64,000 bases of DNA from Mesorhabditis belari. Lineage: Eukaryota; Nematoda; Chromadorea; Rhabditida; Rhabditidae. The stretch's first letter is position 1. Each line of letters begins with the position of its first letter. This document shows, piece by piece, positions 10,685 to 22,180 of this stretch. Below the pieces are notes generated by a model. It had not been told where the DNA came from. It did not search any database and saw nothing but the letters and a program-made list of their open reading frames with translations. Location: NCBI GenBank assembly GCA_958450365.1, contig CAUEEP010000725.1:582501-646500 (forward strand), given 5' to 3'. A program made the translations under genes and the position numbers.

Positions 10685-10968
10685 TAATATTAGCTAGCTA
10701 GCTGACTGTCCAAGCTCAGCTAGCTGACTGTCCAAGCTCAGCTAGCTGACTGTCCAAGCTCAGCTAGCTGACTGTCCAAGCTCAGCTAGCTGACTGTCCA
10801 AGCTCAGCTAGCTGACTGTCCAAGCTCAGCTAGCTGACTGTCCCAGCTCAGCTAGCTGACTGTCCCAGCTCAGCTAGCTGACTGTCCCAGCTCAGCTAGC
10901 TGACTGTCCCAGCTCAGCTAGCTGACTGTCCCAGCTCAGCTAGCTGACTGTCCCAGCTCAGCTAGCTT
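10685..10968. repeat. minisatellite, 22-bp TAGCTGACTGTCCAAGCTCAGC
   Basis: About twelve units. The first six carry TCCAAGC and the last six TCCCAGC, a clean block switch. The array is roughly the inverted counterpart of the adjacent 10.38-10.59 kb array, with a 100-bp spacer between. Confidence 0.8.
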
Positions 10969-11179
10969 AGGAAAATCTCTATAGTAATTGTTTTAAATCT
11001 TCAATCTTTTACAGATACATTTTTAAACTCGTTAAAGTTTCCATAAAAATTCCATTTATTCCATAAAAAGTTTCATTAATAGCATCTTTTGATTCCAAAG
11101 CCAAAGGCAATTCTTGTACAAGACAGAAGAAAGTGTTTTATTGAGTTTACTTGAATCTAATATTTGCTGTTTAATTTAG

Positions 11180-11950
11180 TGATGGCAAAGCGTAATCTTC
11201 ACACAGCTTCGATCATCAAACTTGCGTCATAAATGCTATGGGACTATGGGATTTTTCAACGTTTAGGAGTCGATAGAAGCGTTGTGATTCGTGCATTTAA
11301 ACGATACAAGAAGATACAAGAAGTTTAGAACGATACAAGGAAGCTTAAACGGTTGTCCTGGATGAGGAAACGAGAGAACCGTTACCATCAAAGCTAATAT
11401 CAAGAGGATCCACGAAAAGATCAGGATCAGGCGCAAGCAGCGCGCGTTGCGTTTGTCAAATGGCTTGTGAAATGAGAATTTGTGCGTCAGTGCGTCGAAT
11501 TGTTCGAAAATATCTTAAACTTCAAGCCTACAAGACAAATAGATGTAAAGGATTATTGGCAGCTCAAAAAATCCGCCTTAATGACGACCGAAGCCAAGAC
11601 TTTCTGAATCGTTTTGACAAGAACAATCTTTCATGAGAAGATCAATCTTTTTATATATGGTTTTCCTAGATTTTCCTAGGGCTTATTCTTATTCTAAGGG
11701 CTAAGGGGTTACGCTTGTGCATTTTTATAACACATTATTTGTGTGAATAAGTCTTTTAATGTTTGAAAGATCTGAGCGATCGAGAAAATTGTCCCATTGA
11801 AGAATGACACGTCGAATTGTTCGAAAATAAACTTCAAACCTTAAGCTTCAAGCCTACAAGACAAATAGATGGACAAATAAATGCAAAGGATTATCAGAAG
11901 CTCAAAAAATCGGCCTTAAAGACGACCGAAGTCTTTCTAAGTCATTTTCC
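11180..11950 (+). mobile_element. decayed Tc1/mariner transposase, N-terminal parts, two copies
   Basis: Broken frames give MAKRNLHTASIIKLAS, FQRLGVDRSVVIRAFKRYKK, IKRIHEKIRIRRKQR and SVRRIVRKYLKLQAYKTNRC, then KGLLAAQKIRLNDDRSQDFL. This is the paired helix-turn-helix and start of the catalytic part of a Tc1-like transposase. A second truncated copy of RRIVRK...LQAYKTNR...DDRS lies at 11812-11940. Many stops; inactive. Confidence 0.65.
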
Positions 11951-11959
11951 GGGATAATA

Positions 11960-12236
11960 TCAATCTTTTTATATCAATTTTAGATTAAAAAAATAGCAAA
12001 CAAATTAGATAAACAAATGAAAAAGCTATTAAAAAGAAAGAAAATGAAAAGATTCGCATAAACTAGTCACTTAAACGATCGGTGCCTTGATCTAGGTGTT
12101 GAAGAGAGTCAAAAAAATATTGTGGGCAAAGCAAATATGAAAAATATGGGAAAAAGAAAGAGAGCCATTTCCATAGAATCCCCCTCGTTTTCACTTCGAT
12201 TTCCCTATCCATTTCCCGTTCAATTTAATGTCAATT
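11960..12236. other. no gene seen
   Basis: AT-rich spacer between transposase relics and the next MITE. Confidence 0.45.
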
Positions 12237-12659
12237 TTTGGGGGTACGCTACTTTGCGCCAAATTTTTCACGCAACAGGTCCTCGCAACTCGCCATAACT
12301 TTCTTCTAAGTAAGGGAATCTTTATGATTTTGATGTAATTTTATAGATCTCAATAAGTACAACAAAATGACACCAAAATCATAAAGATTGGCTTATTTAG
12401 AAGAAAGTTATGGCAAGTTGCGCAAAGTAGTTACCTAGTTGCGCAAATGATCCAATAAAGGACGCCATAACTTTCTTCTAAGTAAGCGAATCTTTATGAT
12501 TTTGGTGTCATTTTATAGATCTCAATAAGTACAACAAAATGACACCAAAATCATAAAGATTGACCGATTTAGAAGAAAGTTATGGTGAGTTGCGAGGACC
12601 TAGTTGCGCAAATAACCCTGTTGTGCAAATAAAATATCGGCAATTAGCCTACCCCCAAG
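12237..12659. mobile_element. MITE with TTGGGGGTA ends and internal palindromes
   Basis: Ends TTGGGGGTACGCTA and TAGCCTACCCCCAA are inverted. Inside are two direct copies (12293-12410, 12468-12587) of a block that is itself palindromic (ATAACTTTCTTCTAA ... TTAGAAGAAAGTTAT). A related piece is at 47.91-48.01 kb. The frame at 12560-12745 is chance. Confidence 0.65.
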
Positions 12660-13460
12660 TTTTCGATGATTTGACTAATGACTGCAATAGAATGGCATAT
12701 TTACGGCAATATTTACGGTTATCGGGTAATTTGGGAAGAATTTAAGGCTTGATTTGGAAGAAAGACTGATAAAGACTAGTTTTTATGGTAAAATTGGATA
12801 AATTTTGAAGAAAAAAAAGACTGATAAAGACTAGGATTTCTATAGAAAAGATTAATAAAATCTATAATTTATCTAAAAAAAAAGCGTTCATTATAGTTTA
12901 AAGTACCAAATTCTCAAATCAAACTAGGATAGAAAATGATTTTCGTTTATGCAAATCTGTAAATCTCTTTCATTTCTTTAAATCTCTTTAAATTCGAGCT
13001 AACTTGAGCTAATTTGAGCTAATTTTCGCTGGATTAGAAAGAAAAAGAAAGAAAGAAAGAAAGGAAGAAAGAAAGAATTTGTGAGGGGGGAAAGATTGGG
13101 TGAAATGAGCTGAAAAAAAAACTCTTCTCCCAATCGCTCGTTTACCTAGTCGATCGATATGCTGAAATTGATGATCGCTCCCTGATATTTCTTTTGCTTT
13201 TTTCTTTCAGCTCGAGAGTTTTTTTTTTTGAGAGAGAAAATAGAAAATCAAGATTGATAGAATTATCAAGATGTAGATCAAGGCCTTTAGAGAACCTCTA
13301 GAGAATATGGAAAGCAGATTCGGAATCAGCGTGAAATTCTGCGTCGATGGATCTCTGGAGTCCGGTAGCTGGCTATGGTGAAATTCTGCGTCAAATGACC
13401 ATTTCAAATAGCTTTAAGGGGAGGTATTTAGGTATTAAAACATAGCAAACATTCAAGTCT
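12660..13460. repeat. left copy of a ~2 kb direct duplication
   Basis: 13127-13330 (CCCAATCGCTCG ... GTAGATCAAGGCCTTTAG) recurs at 15178-15330, and the block AAGCAGATTCGGAATCAGCG...GCGTCAAATGACC recurs at 14.39, 14.78 kb. 12660-13127 itself shows nothing but AT-rich sequence and an (AAAG)n run. Confidence 0.65.
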
Positions 13461-13462
13461 AA

Positions 13463-13625
13463 CAGTTAGCCACTAACAGCTAGCCATTAACAGCTAGCCA
13501 CTAACAGCTAGCCACTAACAGCTAGCCATTAACAGCTAGCCATTAACAGCTAGCCATTAACAGCTAGCCATTAACAGCTAGCCACTAACGAATGATTTGT
13601 TAACGACTAGCCACTAACGAATCAT
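13463..13625. repeat. minisatellite, 14-bp CAGCTAGCCATTAA
   Basis: About nine units alternating CCACTAA and CCATTAA. The related CGGCTAGCCACTAA array is at 30.3 kb; both abut the same LINE 3' end. Confidence 0.8.
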
Positions 13626-14330
13626 TCGTTAACGACTATTTCAAACTATTTATGCAAAATGCAAATCAGCAAACTAATCACAACAAGTGAAATAAAATTT
13701 ACAACATTTAATAGGTATAACATATTAACGTTTTTAACATAATAACGTTTATAACAAACAAAACATCAACTAAAATGCATCCGAACCAATTGAAGATCAA
13801 TTAAGTTGACTTGGCAGCGTTCATTTTGCTCCTTCGTTATGATCGGCTTCACAACAACTCCTTTTTTGGTGTCCCCTTCTTTAATTCACATTCCGGGCAA
13901 AGTTTGATAAAAATCTCGAGTATTTCCTTTGAGATCCCGGCCGGCGTGTCCTAGTCTTTTTGAATTGTGATGGTGATGGTGATGGGTGGCATGTGGGGAA
14001 GACAGTGGCACAAGACGTGTGGAAGTGTTTCGTCAGCTCGGGCACATCTTCGGCATCTTTTGTCACGAACCCAGTCGGAGGCTGCATTGAGTGGCACGGT
14101 GTTGAGACGGGCTCGATGAATGAACCTCCAATCGGCGAATCGGGTGAAGCGTCCTTCTTTGATGAAGTCAAAACATTTAACATGTATAACATATTAACGT
14201 TTTTAACATAATAACGTTTATAACAAACAAAACATCAACTAAAATGCATGCGGAACCAATTGAAGACCAATTAGGCCGACTTGGCAGCATTCATTTTGCT
14301 TCTTCGTTATCAAATTCATCAAGATTGATA
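13620..14330 (-). mobile_element. non-LTR retrotransposon 3' fragment with Cys-His motif
   Basis: Minus strand reads FADWRFIHRARLNTVPLNAA, RDKRCRRCARADETLPHVLC and PITITIHKRLGHAG before stops; CRRC...ETLPHVLCHC...H is the Cys-His motif at the C-terminus of several non-LTR reverse transcriptases. The 3' tail GTTATAAACGTTATTATGTT is present twice (13.71, 14.18 kb), so the copy is partly duplicated. Confidence 0.7.
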
Positions 14331-14584
14331 GAATTATCAAGATTTAGATCAAGGCCTTTAGAGAACCTTTGAAGAATATGGAAAGCAGATTCGGAATCAG
14401 CGTGAAATTCTGCGTCGATGGATCTCTGGAGTCCGGGAGCTGGCTATGGTGAAATTCTGCGTCAAATGACCATTTCAAATCGTTTTAAGGTCAAGTATTT
14501 AGGTCAGGTACATAGCAAACATTAAAGTCTATGTTTTATCTCATTTGGTCACATCCTACTCTTCGTTTAAGTTAAGCTAAAGTT

Positions 14585-14663
14585 CGCCAAATTGGAATCG
14601 AACTCGAGCAAAAGATGAAGCGCTGATTTTCTATGCAAGCGTCTTATCCACTACAGCGTCGTG
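14585..14663 (-). pseudogene. tRNA-like sequence
   Basis: Minus strand: CGCTGTAGTGGATAAGACGC (box A and D-arm) and box B CGAGTTCGATTCC; between them GCTTGCATAGAAAATCAGCG gives no 7-nt-loop anticodon arm. Acceptor ends CACGACG/TTTGGCG do not pair well. Confidence 0.55.
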
Positions 14664-14765
14664 TCACGTTTGAGACTCGTGAGAAAATCGTTATAAAAGC
14701 ATCCCTATTCAGCTCCAATTTCATCCTAAAACTTAAAACACATCTAACTTTTTCTAGCAAGCCAG

Positions 14766-15345
14766 TTTGCAAAAACGGAAAGCAGATTCGGAATCAGCGT
14801 GAAATTCTGCGTCAAATGGCCATTTCAAATAGCTTTAAGGTCAGGTATTTAGGTATTAAAACATAGCAAACATTCAAGTCTATGTTTTATCTCATTTGGT
14901 CACATCCTACTCTTGCATTTCCCTTGTTTGGCAAAACAAAACGGCAAAACAAAACGACAAAACGTTTATGGGATCAAAATAATCTTGTCTACTTATAAGT
15001 AGTAATTAAGAGTTGCTCAAGTTCTCGTTATTATGCCAATAGAGCAGACAAGTTTAACCTCAGGAGGCCAGGCGCTCTGCAAGATCTGCAAAACAAGTCA
15101 AATTCCGAGGCCAAGCCAAGTTAAAGCCACGATTTTAATTAGTAAAACTAGTAACTAGTTTCAAACTAGTAATTAAGCTCTCCCAATCGCTCGCCTAGCT
15201 AGTCGATTGATATGCTGAAATTGATGATCGCTCCCTTCTTTCAGCTCGAGAGTTTTTTTGAGAGAGAAAATAGAAAATCAAGATTGATAGAATTATCAAG
15301 ATGTAGATCAAGGCCTTTAGAGAACCTTTGGAGAAGATGGAGAAG
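14766..15345. repeat. segmental duplicate blocks shared with 13.1-14.5 and 31.9-32.1 kb
   Basis: CATAGCAAACATTCAAGTCT, CATTTGGTCACATCCTACTC and the AATCTTGTCTACTTAT block recur at 31.95-32.13 kb; 15178-15330 repeats 13127-13290. Confidence 0.6.
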
Positions 15346-15539
15346 ATGGAGAAGATGGAGAATATGGAGATTGATTTGAAAAGAAGGATTTAACAGCTTT
15401 CTCTTCAGACTTGAGCTTCTCTGGAGACTCTGAAGAGAATTCTGAAAAGAATTCTGAAGAGAAAGCTCACTTCTTCTGTGCTTAAATGTACTCTTTTAGC
15501 TTTTAATTGTGCCCAAATGTAAACACAAATCTTCTAGCA

Positions 15540-15945
15540 AATTTAGTCCTTCACTGAAGACTCTGAAGAGAATTCTGAAGACTCTGAAGACTCTGAAGAG
15601 AATTCTGAAGACTCTGAAGACTCTAAAGAGAATTCTGAAGACTCTGAAGACTCTAAAGAGAATTCTGAAGACTCTGAAGACTCTGAAGAGAATTCTGAAG
15701 ACTCTGAAGACTCTAAAGAGAATTCTGAAGACTCTGAAGACTCTGAAGAGAATTCTGAAGACTCTGAAGACTCTGAAGAGAATTCTGAAGACTCTGAAGA
15801 CTCTAAAGAGAATTCTGAAGACTCTGAAGACTCTAAAGAGAATTCTGAAGACTCTGAAGACTCTGAAGAGAATTCTGAAGACTCTGAAGACTCTAAAGAG
15901 AATTCTGAAGACTCTGAAGACTCTGAAGAGAATTCTGAAGAGAAA
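15540..15945. repeat. minisatellite, 30-bp GAATTCTGAAGACTCTGAAG unit
   Basis: About thirteen 30-bp units differing mainly by CTGAAGAG/CTAAAGAG. Because 30 is a multiple of 3 both strands stay open for about 150 codons; codon content is purely repetitive and there is no start or splice context. Confidence 0.9.
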
Positions 15946-15949
15946 GCTC

Positions 15950-16905
15950 ACTTCTTTTGGTGCTTAAATGAACTCTTTTAGCTGTAGATTGTGCTCAAAT
16001 TTAAGCAAAAAGCTTCTAGCAAACTTAGTCCTTCAATTTCCTCATTAAACTCCTTCAATTTTCTCGTTAGAGTCTCTTTATGAAGAGTTGGAGTGCACTG
16101 GGTTGAGTGTGTTTGTTTGTTGTTTGTCTTTTAAGCACAAAGTACAAGGGGGAATTGTTTCGGAGCCTTTTGGATAAGAATTAGAGTCAGAACTAACAAA
16201 GATCCCAGCTTAGAAGGTGAAAATAAAGATTTTTAAGTCAAATTGACTAGAAAATCCTTATTTTCATATCCTAGAAACTCTTGGATTACGGTAGCTTTTT
16301 CTAGAGAATTTTTAGAATATTTTAGAATATTCTAGAGAATATTTTGAGTGAATTAGAGAGAGATCGATGGATTACGGTAGTTTCTAAGCATTTTTAAACG
16401 AATTTTACAGAGATACAGTAGAGAAATTGATCATTAAAGTGTTTAAAAACTGTCAAACATTTCAAATAAACGCAAAAAGAGTTCAAAGAGCTGAGTAACT
16501 CTTTGATTTCGGTAGTCAGTCGAAAAATTTCTGCACTTCATCGCCGATTTTTCGATTTTCCCCTTTTTTTTCTTAAGTTGGATGGCCAGTGGCCGAGTCG
16601 TTGAGAGAAAGTAAACAATATATTTCTTTTTTTCTTTCTCCTTTTCCACCTCTAACCTAACCACAAGTCACACAGAGATTTGTAGACGAGAGAAGTGAAT
16701 ATTCACTCGAAAAGTCCCCCACACATTCATCAATTTCGATTGATTGAAAAAAAAAATTGCTCAAGAAAGTTTGGGGAAATTGGTGGTTTATGTAAGAAAA
16801 TCTTGTGATTTGATGAGAATAATCGGGAAAAATACAGTATCTCAAGAGATTACAGTGCTCCAAAGTATCCCAGAAAGCGAAAATCTACCAGAAATTACAG
16901 TAACC
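15950..16905. other. no gene seen
   Basis: AT-rich. GGATTACGGTAG-type short motifs occur near 16270 and 16370. Frames at 16443-16863 are on opposite strands and lack splice signals. Confidence 0.45.
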
Positions 16906-17345
16906 AGATGCTACGCTATCTACAGTATCCCATTTCAGACACTAGGGTGACTATAGTACCCATTCCAGACACTACGGTAGCTACAGTATCCCATTTCAGA
17001 CACTACGGTAATCACAGTACCCCTTCCAGACACTATGGTAGCTACAGTACCCATTCCAGACACTACGGTAGCTACAGTACCCATTTCGGACACTATGGTA
17101 GCTACAGTACCCATTTCGGGTACTATGGTAGCTACAGTATCCCATTTCAGACACTACGGTAACCACAGTACCCCTTCCAGACACTACGGTAGCTACAGTA
17201 CCCATTCCAGACACTACGGTAGCTACAGTACCCATTCCAGACACTACGGTAGCTACAGTACCCATTCCAGACACTACGGTAGCTACAGTACCCATTTCAG
17301 ACACTACGGCAACTACAGTATCCCATTCAGACACTATGGTAACTA
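16906..17345. repeat. minisatellite, 30-bp CAGACACTACGGTAGCTACAGTACC unit
   Basis: About fourteen units, with a flanking block (AGATTACAGTGCTCCAAAGTATCCCAGAAAG) present on both sides at 16850 and 17383. Open frames on both strands are repeat artefacts. Confidence 0.85.
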
Positions 17346-17499
17346 TATGAAAATAATCTAGAAAAATACAGTATCTTAAGAGATTACAGTGCTCCAAAGT
17401 ATCCCAGAAAGCTAAAATCTACCAGAAATTGCAGTACCCAGATGCTACGCTATCTACAGTACCCCTTCCAGACACTACGGTCCCCTTCCAGACACTACG

Positions 17500-18235
17500 G
17501 TAACTACAGGATCCCACTAAAAATCCCTGAAAGCTACAGTATCCCTGAAAACTAGATATAATAACAATAAGCAGGTGTATCAATGACATATTTTAAAAAA
17601 CACGGTAATTAATGGCATGGTTTAAAAAAAACAGGGTAATAAATGCAAATTGTACAATGAAATAGAACAAATTCAACATAAATGCAAATTAAAAAAAGCA
17701 GAAAAAGCAGAAAAAGAGATTGAAAAGTACGGAATATTTAGGAAATGATTTAGAGAAAAAAAACGATTATCAAGTACGGTATCAAAACCGCGAGAAGAGA
17801 AGACAGAAGATATGAAATCAAGGACACGTTTTTGGCTCACTGATAGTCGGATTGGAGCTGGATTTTGGTCTGGTATTTGTCTATAGTTAGGGCCCTGTAA
17901 TGCTAAGGATTTTATGAGATAAGATAATATTATGTGAGATGTTGTTGGTGTTAGAGATTCTTAGCGATTTGGCAAAGAAAGGCCAAGAAAAGCCATGGGG
18001 AAACGCCTGTTTAGATCGGGGAAGAGGCAGATTTTTGAGGATCAACCGGAGGAAAAGAAAGAAAAGAAAGAAAAGAAAGAAAAGAATGAAAAGAGATAGT
18101 GAAACACATGATGGGTCTTTTCTCTTTCTTTTCCATCCACCTATTCCCATTTCATTTCTAAAAAGTCGATGCACAAATGACGCAAGAAAATACACATTCA
18201 TTTTGGGGATATGGATTGAAAGACTGAGGAAGGAA
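17500..18235. other. no gene seen; half of a direct repeat
   Basis: 17835-17895 (TTTGGCTCACTGATAGTCGG ... TAGGGCCCTGTAA) recurs at 18650-18718, so the minisatellite between them is bracketed by ~70-bp direct repeats. Confidence 0.5.
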
Positions 18236-18487
18236 ACTGGTTTAAAGCTGGTTTAAAGCTGGTTTAAAGCTGGTTTAAAGCTGGTTCAAAGCTGGTTTAA
18301 AGCTGGTTTAAAGGTTTAAAGCTGGTTTAAAGCTGGTTTAAAGCTGGTTTAAAGCTGGTTTAAAGCTGGTTTAAAGCTGGTTTAAAGCTGGTTTAAAGCT
18401 GGTTTAAAGCTGGTTCAAAGCTGGTTTAAAGCTGGTTTAAAGGTTTAAAGCTGGTTCAAAGCTGGTTTAAAGCTGGTTTAAAGCTCT
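18236..18487. repeat. minisatellite, 11-bp GCTGGTTTAAA
   Basis: About 22 units, a few with GGTTCAAA or a shortened AAAGGTTTAAA. Two identical long sub-blocks show internal segmental duplication. Confidence 0.9.
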
Positions 18488-18789
18488 TAAAAGAGCCTAG
18501 GATTTCAATAGAAAGAATGATTTAAGAATATTAGCTCTACAAATTTTGAGCGATGATTATTGATTGTTGAAATTTGTTTTCTGGGTTGTCTAGAAGCTAG
18601 TCCGACTTTCACTAGCAGGTTGCAGATCGGTTTCTGAAAAAGTGCCCTCTTTGGCTCACTGATAGTCGGATTGATGCTGGATTCTAGTCTGGTCTTTGTC
18701 TAAGAGTTAGGGCCCTGTAAAGTTGATACATTTATGTTTCAGATACATTTTTAATGCCTAGTTGACCAAGTTCGGCATCGCTCAAGTTA

Positions 18790-18995
18790 CATTGTTAAGC
18801 TTTGTTCAGCTTTGTAAAGCTTTGCTAAGCTTTATTAAGCTTTGTTCAGCTTTGTTCAGCTTTGCTAAGCTTTGCTAAGCTTTGGTAAGCTGCTTTGGGT
18901 TCAGCTTTGTTCAGCTTTGTTCAGCTTTGTTCAGCTTTGTTAAGCTTTGTTAAGCCTTGTAAAGCTTTGTTCAGCTTTGTTCAGCTTTGTTAAAC
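18790..18995. repeat. minisatellite, 11-bp AGCTTTGTTCA
   Basis: About 18 units of AAGCTTTGT/CAGCTTTGT with one GGGTTCAG interruption. Confidence 0.85.
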
Positions 18996-19118
18996 TTCCT
19001 TGAAGTCTTATACCAACCCTAAAAGTAGCATTGTGAAATTCTCAATGTTACCTAAGAATGTTTCAATTTTCAAAGCACTTTTAGTGCATAACGAATTGGA
19101 TACGATAGTCTAAAGCAT

Positions 19119-19352
19119 TTACCGTATTCTCTTTAATACTCCTGAGCGCTTAAATTGCTCGAAATCTCGAAAACCACATATCAGAACCTATCAATGTGGG
19201 GTGTAGCTGACGTAGCTGACGTAAAATGTAGCTGACGATGAGATCTTGTAGAGGATTAGAGTGTTGAGCTTCTGTGGAAACTTTGGAAGCCGTAAAATAG
19301 TCAACAACTCGGCCAGGTGCACTACTATTAGAGAGAATACGATAGACGGGTT
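19119..19352. mobile_element. MITE, ends ACCGTATTCTCTTTAATA
   Basis: Inverted ends TACCGTATTCTCTTTAAT and ACTATTAGAGAGAATACG. Core GAGCGCTTAAATTGCTCGAAATC matches two copies inside intron 1 of the Pmp3-family gene (42.4 and 42.95 kb). Confidence 0.7.
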
Positions 19353-19399
19353 TTCGCTGGTTTGACACCGACAATAAGTCGATCCGATCGCTGGAAGTC

Positions 19400-20020
19400 G
19401 AGATCTAGAGTTTAAGAAGAACCCTATAGAATATAGAACGCTAAAGTGCCATTGTGGCTTTCAAAAATGGCACTTTAGCCCAATGAATACAAAACTCAAG
19501 TCAAATAGTATCTTTTTTTTTTGGAGACGGGCATAAAGTGAATATCATTGAGAAGTAGAAAAGGGGGAAATGCAAAGAATTTAGGTATGCAAAGGATGGG
19601 CTTTTCGAAGGAGAAAAAAAAGGGGAAAAGATCCATCCCATTCACATCTTTTTCGCTTTCTTTTGTTTTTTCTCAAATGTGGGACATTGGAATACATGGT
19701 ATATGCATGAATATCGAGATGAGAACAAGGAAAATATTCTTTTTTTTTTGAGAAAATAGTAGTTAGAGTTGGGGAAATGGCTATAGTTGGACTACAGTAA
19801 GCACAAGATTCCAAATTTAGACTACAGTAAGCACAGGATTTTAGTTTGGAGAAAAAAAAGGAAACAAAGTTGGGAGAAAAAGAAGTTGAGGAAACAGGAG
19901 ATCAATTTCATTACGCTAAACTTTGTGCTCGTTGTAAACACACGGCTTCTGGCGTACTCAAACTCGTTGTAAACATACCCCTTTTGGCTACTTTCTCTCA
20001 ATTCAGTGTCCAATTTTTCG
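19400..20020. other. no gene seen; small palindrome and a dispersed-repeat piece
   Basis: 19441-19479 is a hairpin, CTAAAGTGCCATTGT ... AAAATGGCACTTTAG. 19912-19975 carries the CTTTGTGCTC...GTAAACACACGGCTTCTGGC unit of the dispersed family. Confidence 0.5.
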
Positions 20021-20028
20021 TGGAGGAA

Positions 20029-20272
20029 AAGTCTAAATCTAAAGCTACAGCTACCAGCCAAAAGTCTAAATCTAAAGCTAAAGCTACCAGCCAAAAGTCT
20101 AAATCTAAAGCTACAGCTACCGGCTACCAAAAGTCTAAAACTAAAGCTACAGCTACCAGCCAAAAGTCTAAATCTAAAGCTACAGCTACCGGCTACCAAA
20201 AGTCTAAAACTAAAGCTACAGCTACCAGCCAAAAGTCTAAATCTAAAGCTACAGCTACCGGCTACCAAAAGT
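20029..20272. repeat. minisatellite, 33/36-bp AAAGTCTAAATCTAAAGCTACAGC units
   Basis: Seven units of AAGTCTAAATCTAAAGCTAC alternating ACCAGCC and ACCGGCTACC ends. Open on both strands; not coding. Confidence 0.85.
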
Positions 20273-20543
20273 CACTCCTCCTCGAAAAAATCACTCTACT
20301 TTGTGGGGTTATAAATTTAGATGTAGATGTAGAATTTCATGTTTAATTACTGCTTAGAGAGTGTTGACTTTCATGCTTAGAGAATGTAATAACTGTGTTG
20401 ACCCTAAAATTAAGACTACTTATCTTTATTTTATGACTTATTTTATGATATGGTTTAATTACCCAAGAGTAGTGATGATTAGAGTTGCCCCGCAAGTTCG
20501 ACTTCCATCTATTTGACATTTTGAGCAAACGTTACTTGTTTAG

Positions 20544-20755
20544 AATGCTGAGGAGGAAGCTCGCACGCCATCCATACCACCAACTTCCGTTAATGATTTA
20601 AACGATGAAGCTGCCGAGGATGTGGATCTCGTGAAGAAGCTCGGAAGAATGCTGAGGAGGAAGCTCGTACGCCATCCATACCACCAACTTCCGTCAATGA
20701 TTTAAACGATGAAGCTGCCGAGGATGTGGATCTCGTGAAGAAGCTCGGAAGAAAA
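20544..20755 (+). pseudogene. exon-like sequence, 104-bp tandem duplicate
   Basis: Two copies (20544, 20648) of a segment preceded in the first copy by CTTGTTTAG. One frame reads NAEEEARTPSIPPTSVNDLN then DEAAEDVDLVKKLGR, acidic and codon-like. The 104-bp period shifts frame between copies, so a fused product is impossible without splicing. Parent gene unknown. Confidence 0.4.
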
Positions 20756-20917
20756 ACAGAAAAGATTCGAATTCCCTAGCCCATAAAGCCCAGAAAGATA
20801 CAAATTTATTAGTTAAAAAGTTGATTAAAATATGGAAAAATGTTAAAAGATGAGATTTCTATCAAATTTTGCATCAAATGCTTTAAAAAAATGTTTGAAA
20901 TTCGATGGGAAAATATA

Positions 20918-22180
20918 AAGAAGTAAAATAGATGATTGAATTTCAAGAAAAAAATTCAAATCACACGAGACTCAAGAAAATCATTAAGAAACGAATCAAG
21001 CGCAATCCCTGCCCTGAGCATGAGAAAAATGGCTCCCCAATTGAATGTTTCTGATAGAACCATCCGTCGTATCGTCAAAAAGGATCTGGGTCTTCACCCT
21101 TTCAAGTTAAGGAAGCATAATGGCCTGACGGATCTTCAAATGAGGAACAGGAAGCAAAGATGTGCTCTTCTTCTTGCAAGGGCCGCAAATGTGCTCTTCT
21201 TCTTGCAAGGGCCGCATCTGACGACGCTTTTTACCGAGGAGAAATTATTTAACCTTTTCAAGTTCAAGAGCAAGTTTTCAACTCTCAAAATGATCGAATT
21301 TTAGCTCACAGCCCTCAAGAAGCAAATAAAAGTGGCCGATTTGTGGACAGGAACTCAAATCCAGCAGGGGTGTCAGCAACTGGTCGCAAACCGTTGATTT
21401 TCGTTGATAAAGGGCTGAAAATTAGCACAGACGTGTATCTGGACGTTCTCACAAAACATGTACAGCCGTGGAGTCAAGGACATTATCAAAATCAGCGCTA
21501 GACGTTGATGCAAGACGGCGCCCCAGCGCACAAAGCAAAAAAGACTCAAGAGTGGTGTCGAAACAATTTGCTCGACTTCATTCCCGCCAATGAATGATCA
21601 GCTAATTCGCCTGACCTCAATGTTATGGATTTCTGTGTTTGGGCAATTTTGCAAGCAAAAAGCATGCACAACAAAACATGCAAACGTTGAAAGTCTAAAA
21701 AAGGCTCTGAAGAAAGCCTGGGTAGGCTGAAGAAAGCCTGGGTAGGCTGAAGAAAGCCTGGGTAGGCTGAAGAAAGCCTGGGTAGGCTGAAGAAAGCCTG
21801 GGTAGGCTGAAGAAAGCCTGGGTAGGCGAAGAAAGCCTGGGTAGGCTGAAGAAAGCCTGGGTAGGCTGAAGAAAGCCGGGTAGGCTGAAGAAAGCCTGGG
21901 TGGCTGAAGAAAGCCTGGGTAGGCTGAAGAAAGCCTGGGTAGGCTGAAGAAAGCCTGGGTAGGCTGAAGAAAGCCTGGGTAGGCTGAAGAAAGCCTGGGT
22001 AGGCTGAAGAAAGCCTGGGTAGGCTGAAGAAAGCCTGGGTAGGCTGAAGAAAGCCTGGGTAGGCTGAAGAAAGCCTGGGTAGGCTGAAGAAAGCCCAAAA
22101 TTCCACAAAGTACCCTGCGAGCCGCCGTGGAAAGTTATCCAAAGCGTCTTAAAGCCGTTATCAAGAATAAAGCAAATAAA
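20918..22180 (+). mobile_element. Tc1/mariner transposase relic with minisatellite expansion
   Basis: Frames give MRKMAPQLNVSDRTIRRIVK (helix-turn-helix), FTEEKLFNL (first catalytic site, Glu where Asp is usual), QANKSGRF-like and TLMQDGAPAHKAKKTQEW (second Asp), ANSPDLNVMDFCVW (third Asp), and LRAAVESYPKRLKAVIKNK at the C-terminus. Stops and frameshifts disable it. Between LKKA and the C-terminal block sits a 20-bp array (21706-22094). Confidence 0.8.
21706..22094. repeat. minisatellite, 20-bp CTGAAGAAAGCCTGGGTAGG, inside transposase
   Basis: About nineteen units, two or three with 1-bp deletions. The unit matches transposase codons for LKKAW at this point of the gene, so it was amplified from the coding sequence. 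Long minus-strand frames here are artefacts. Confidence 0.9.

Noticed and set aside
15496..15967. Long frames on both strands (~150 codons each)
   Set aside because: Product of a 30-bp tandem repeat with a period divisible by 3.
21546..22142. 198-codon minus frame and two others
   Set aside because: Antisense of the 20-bp array inside a transposase relic.
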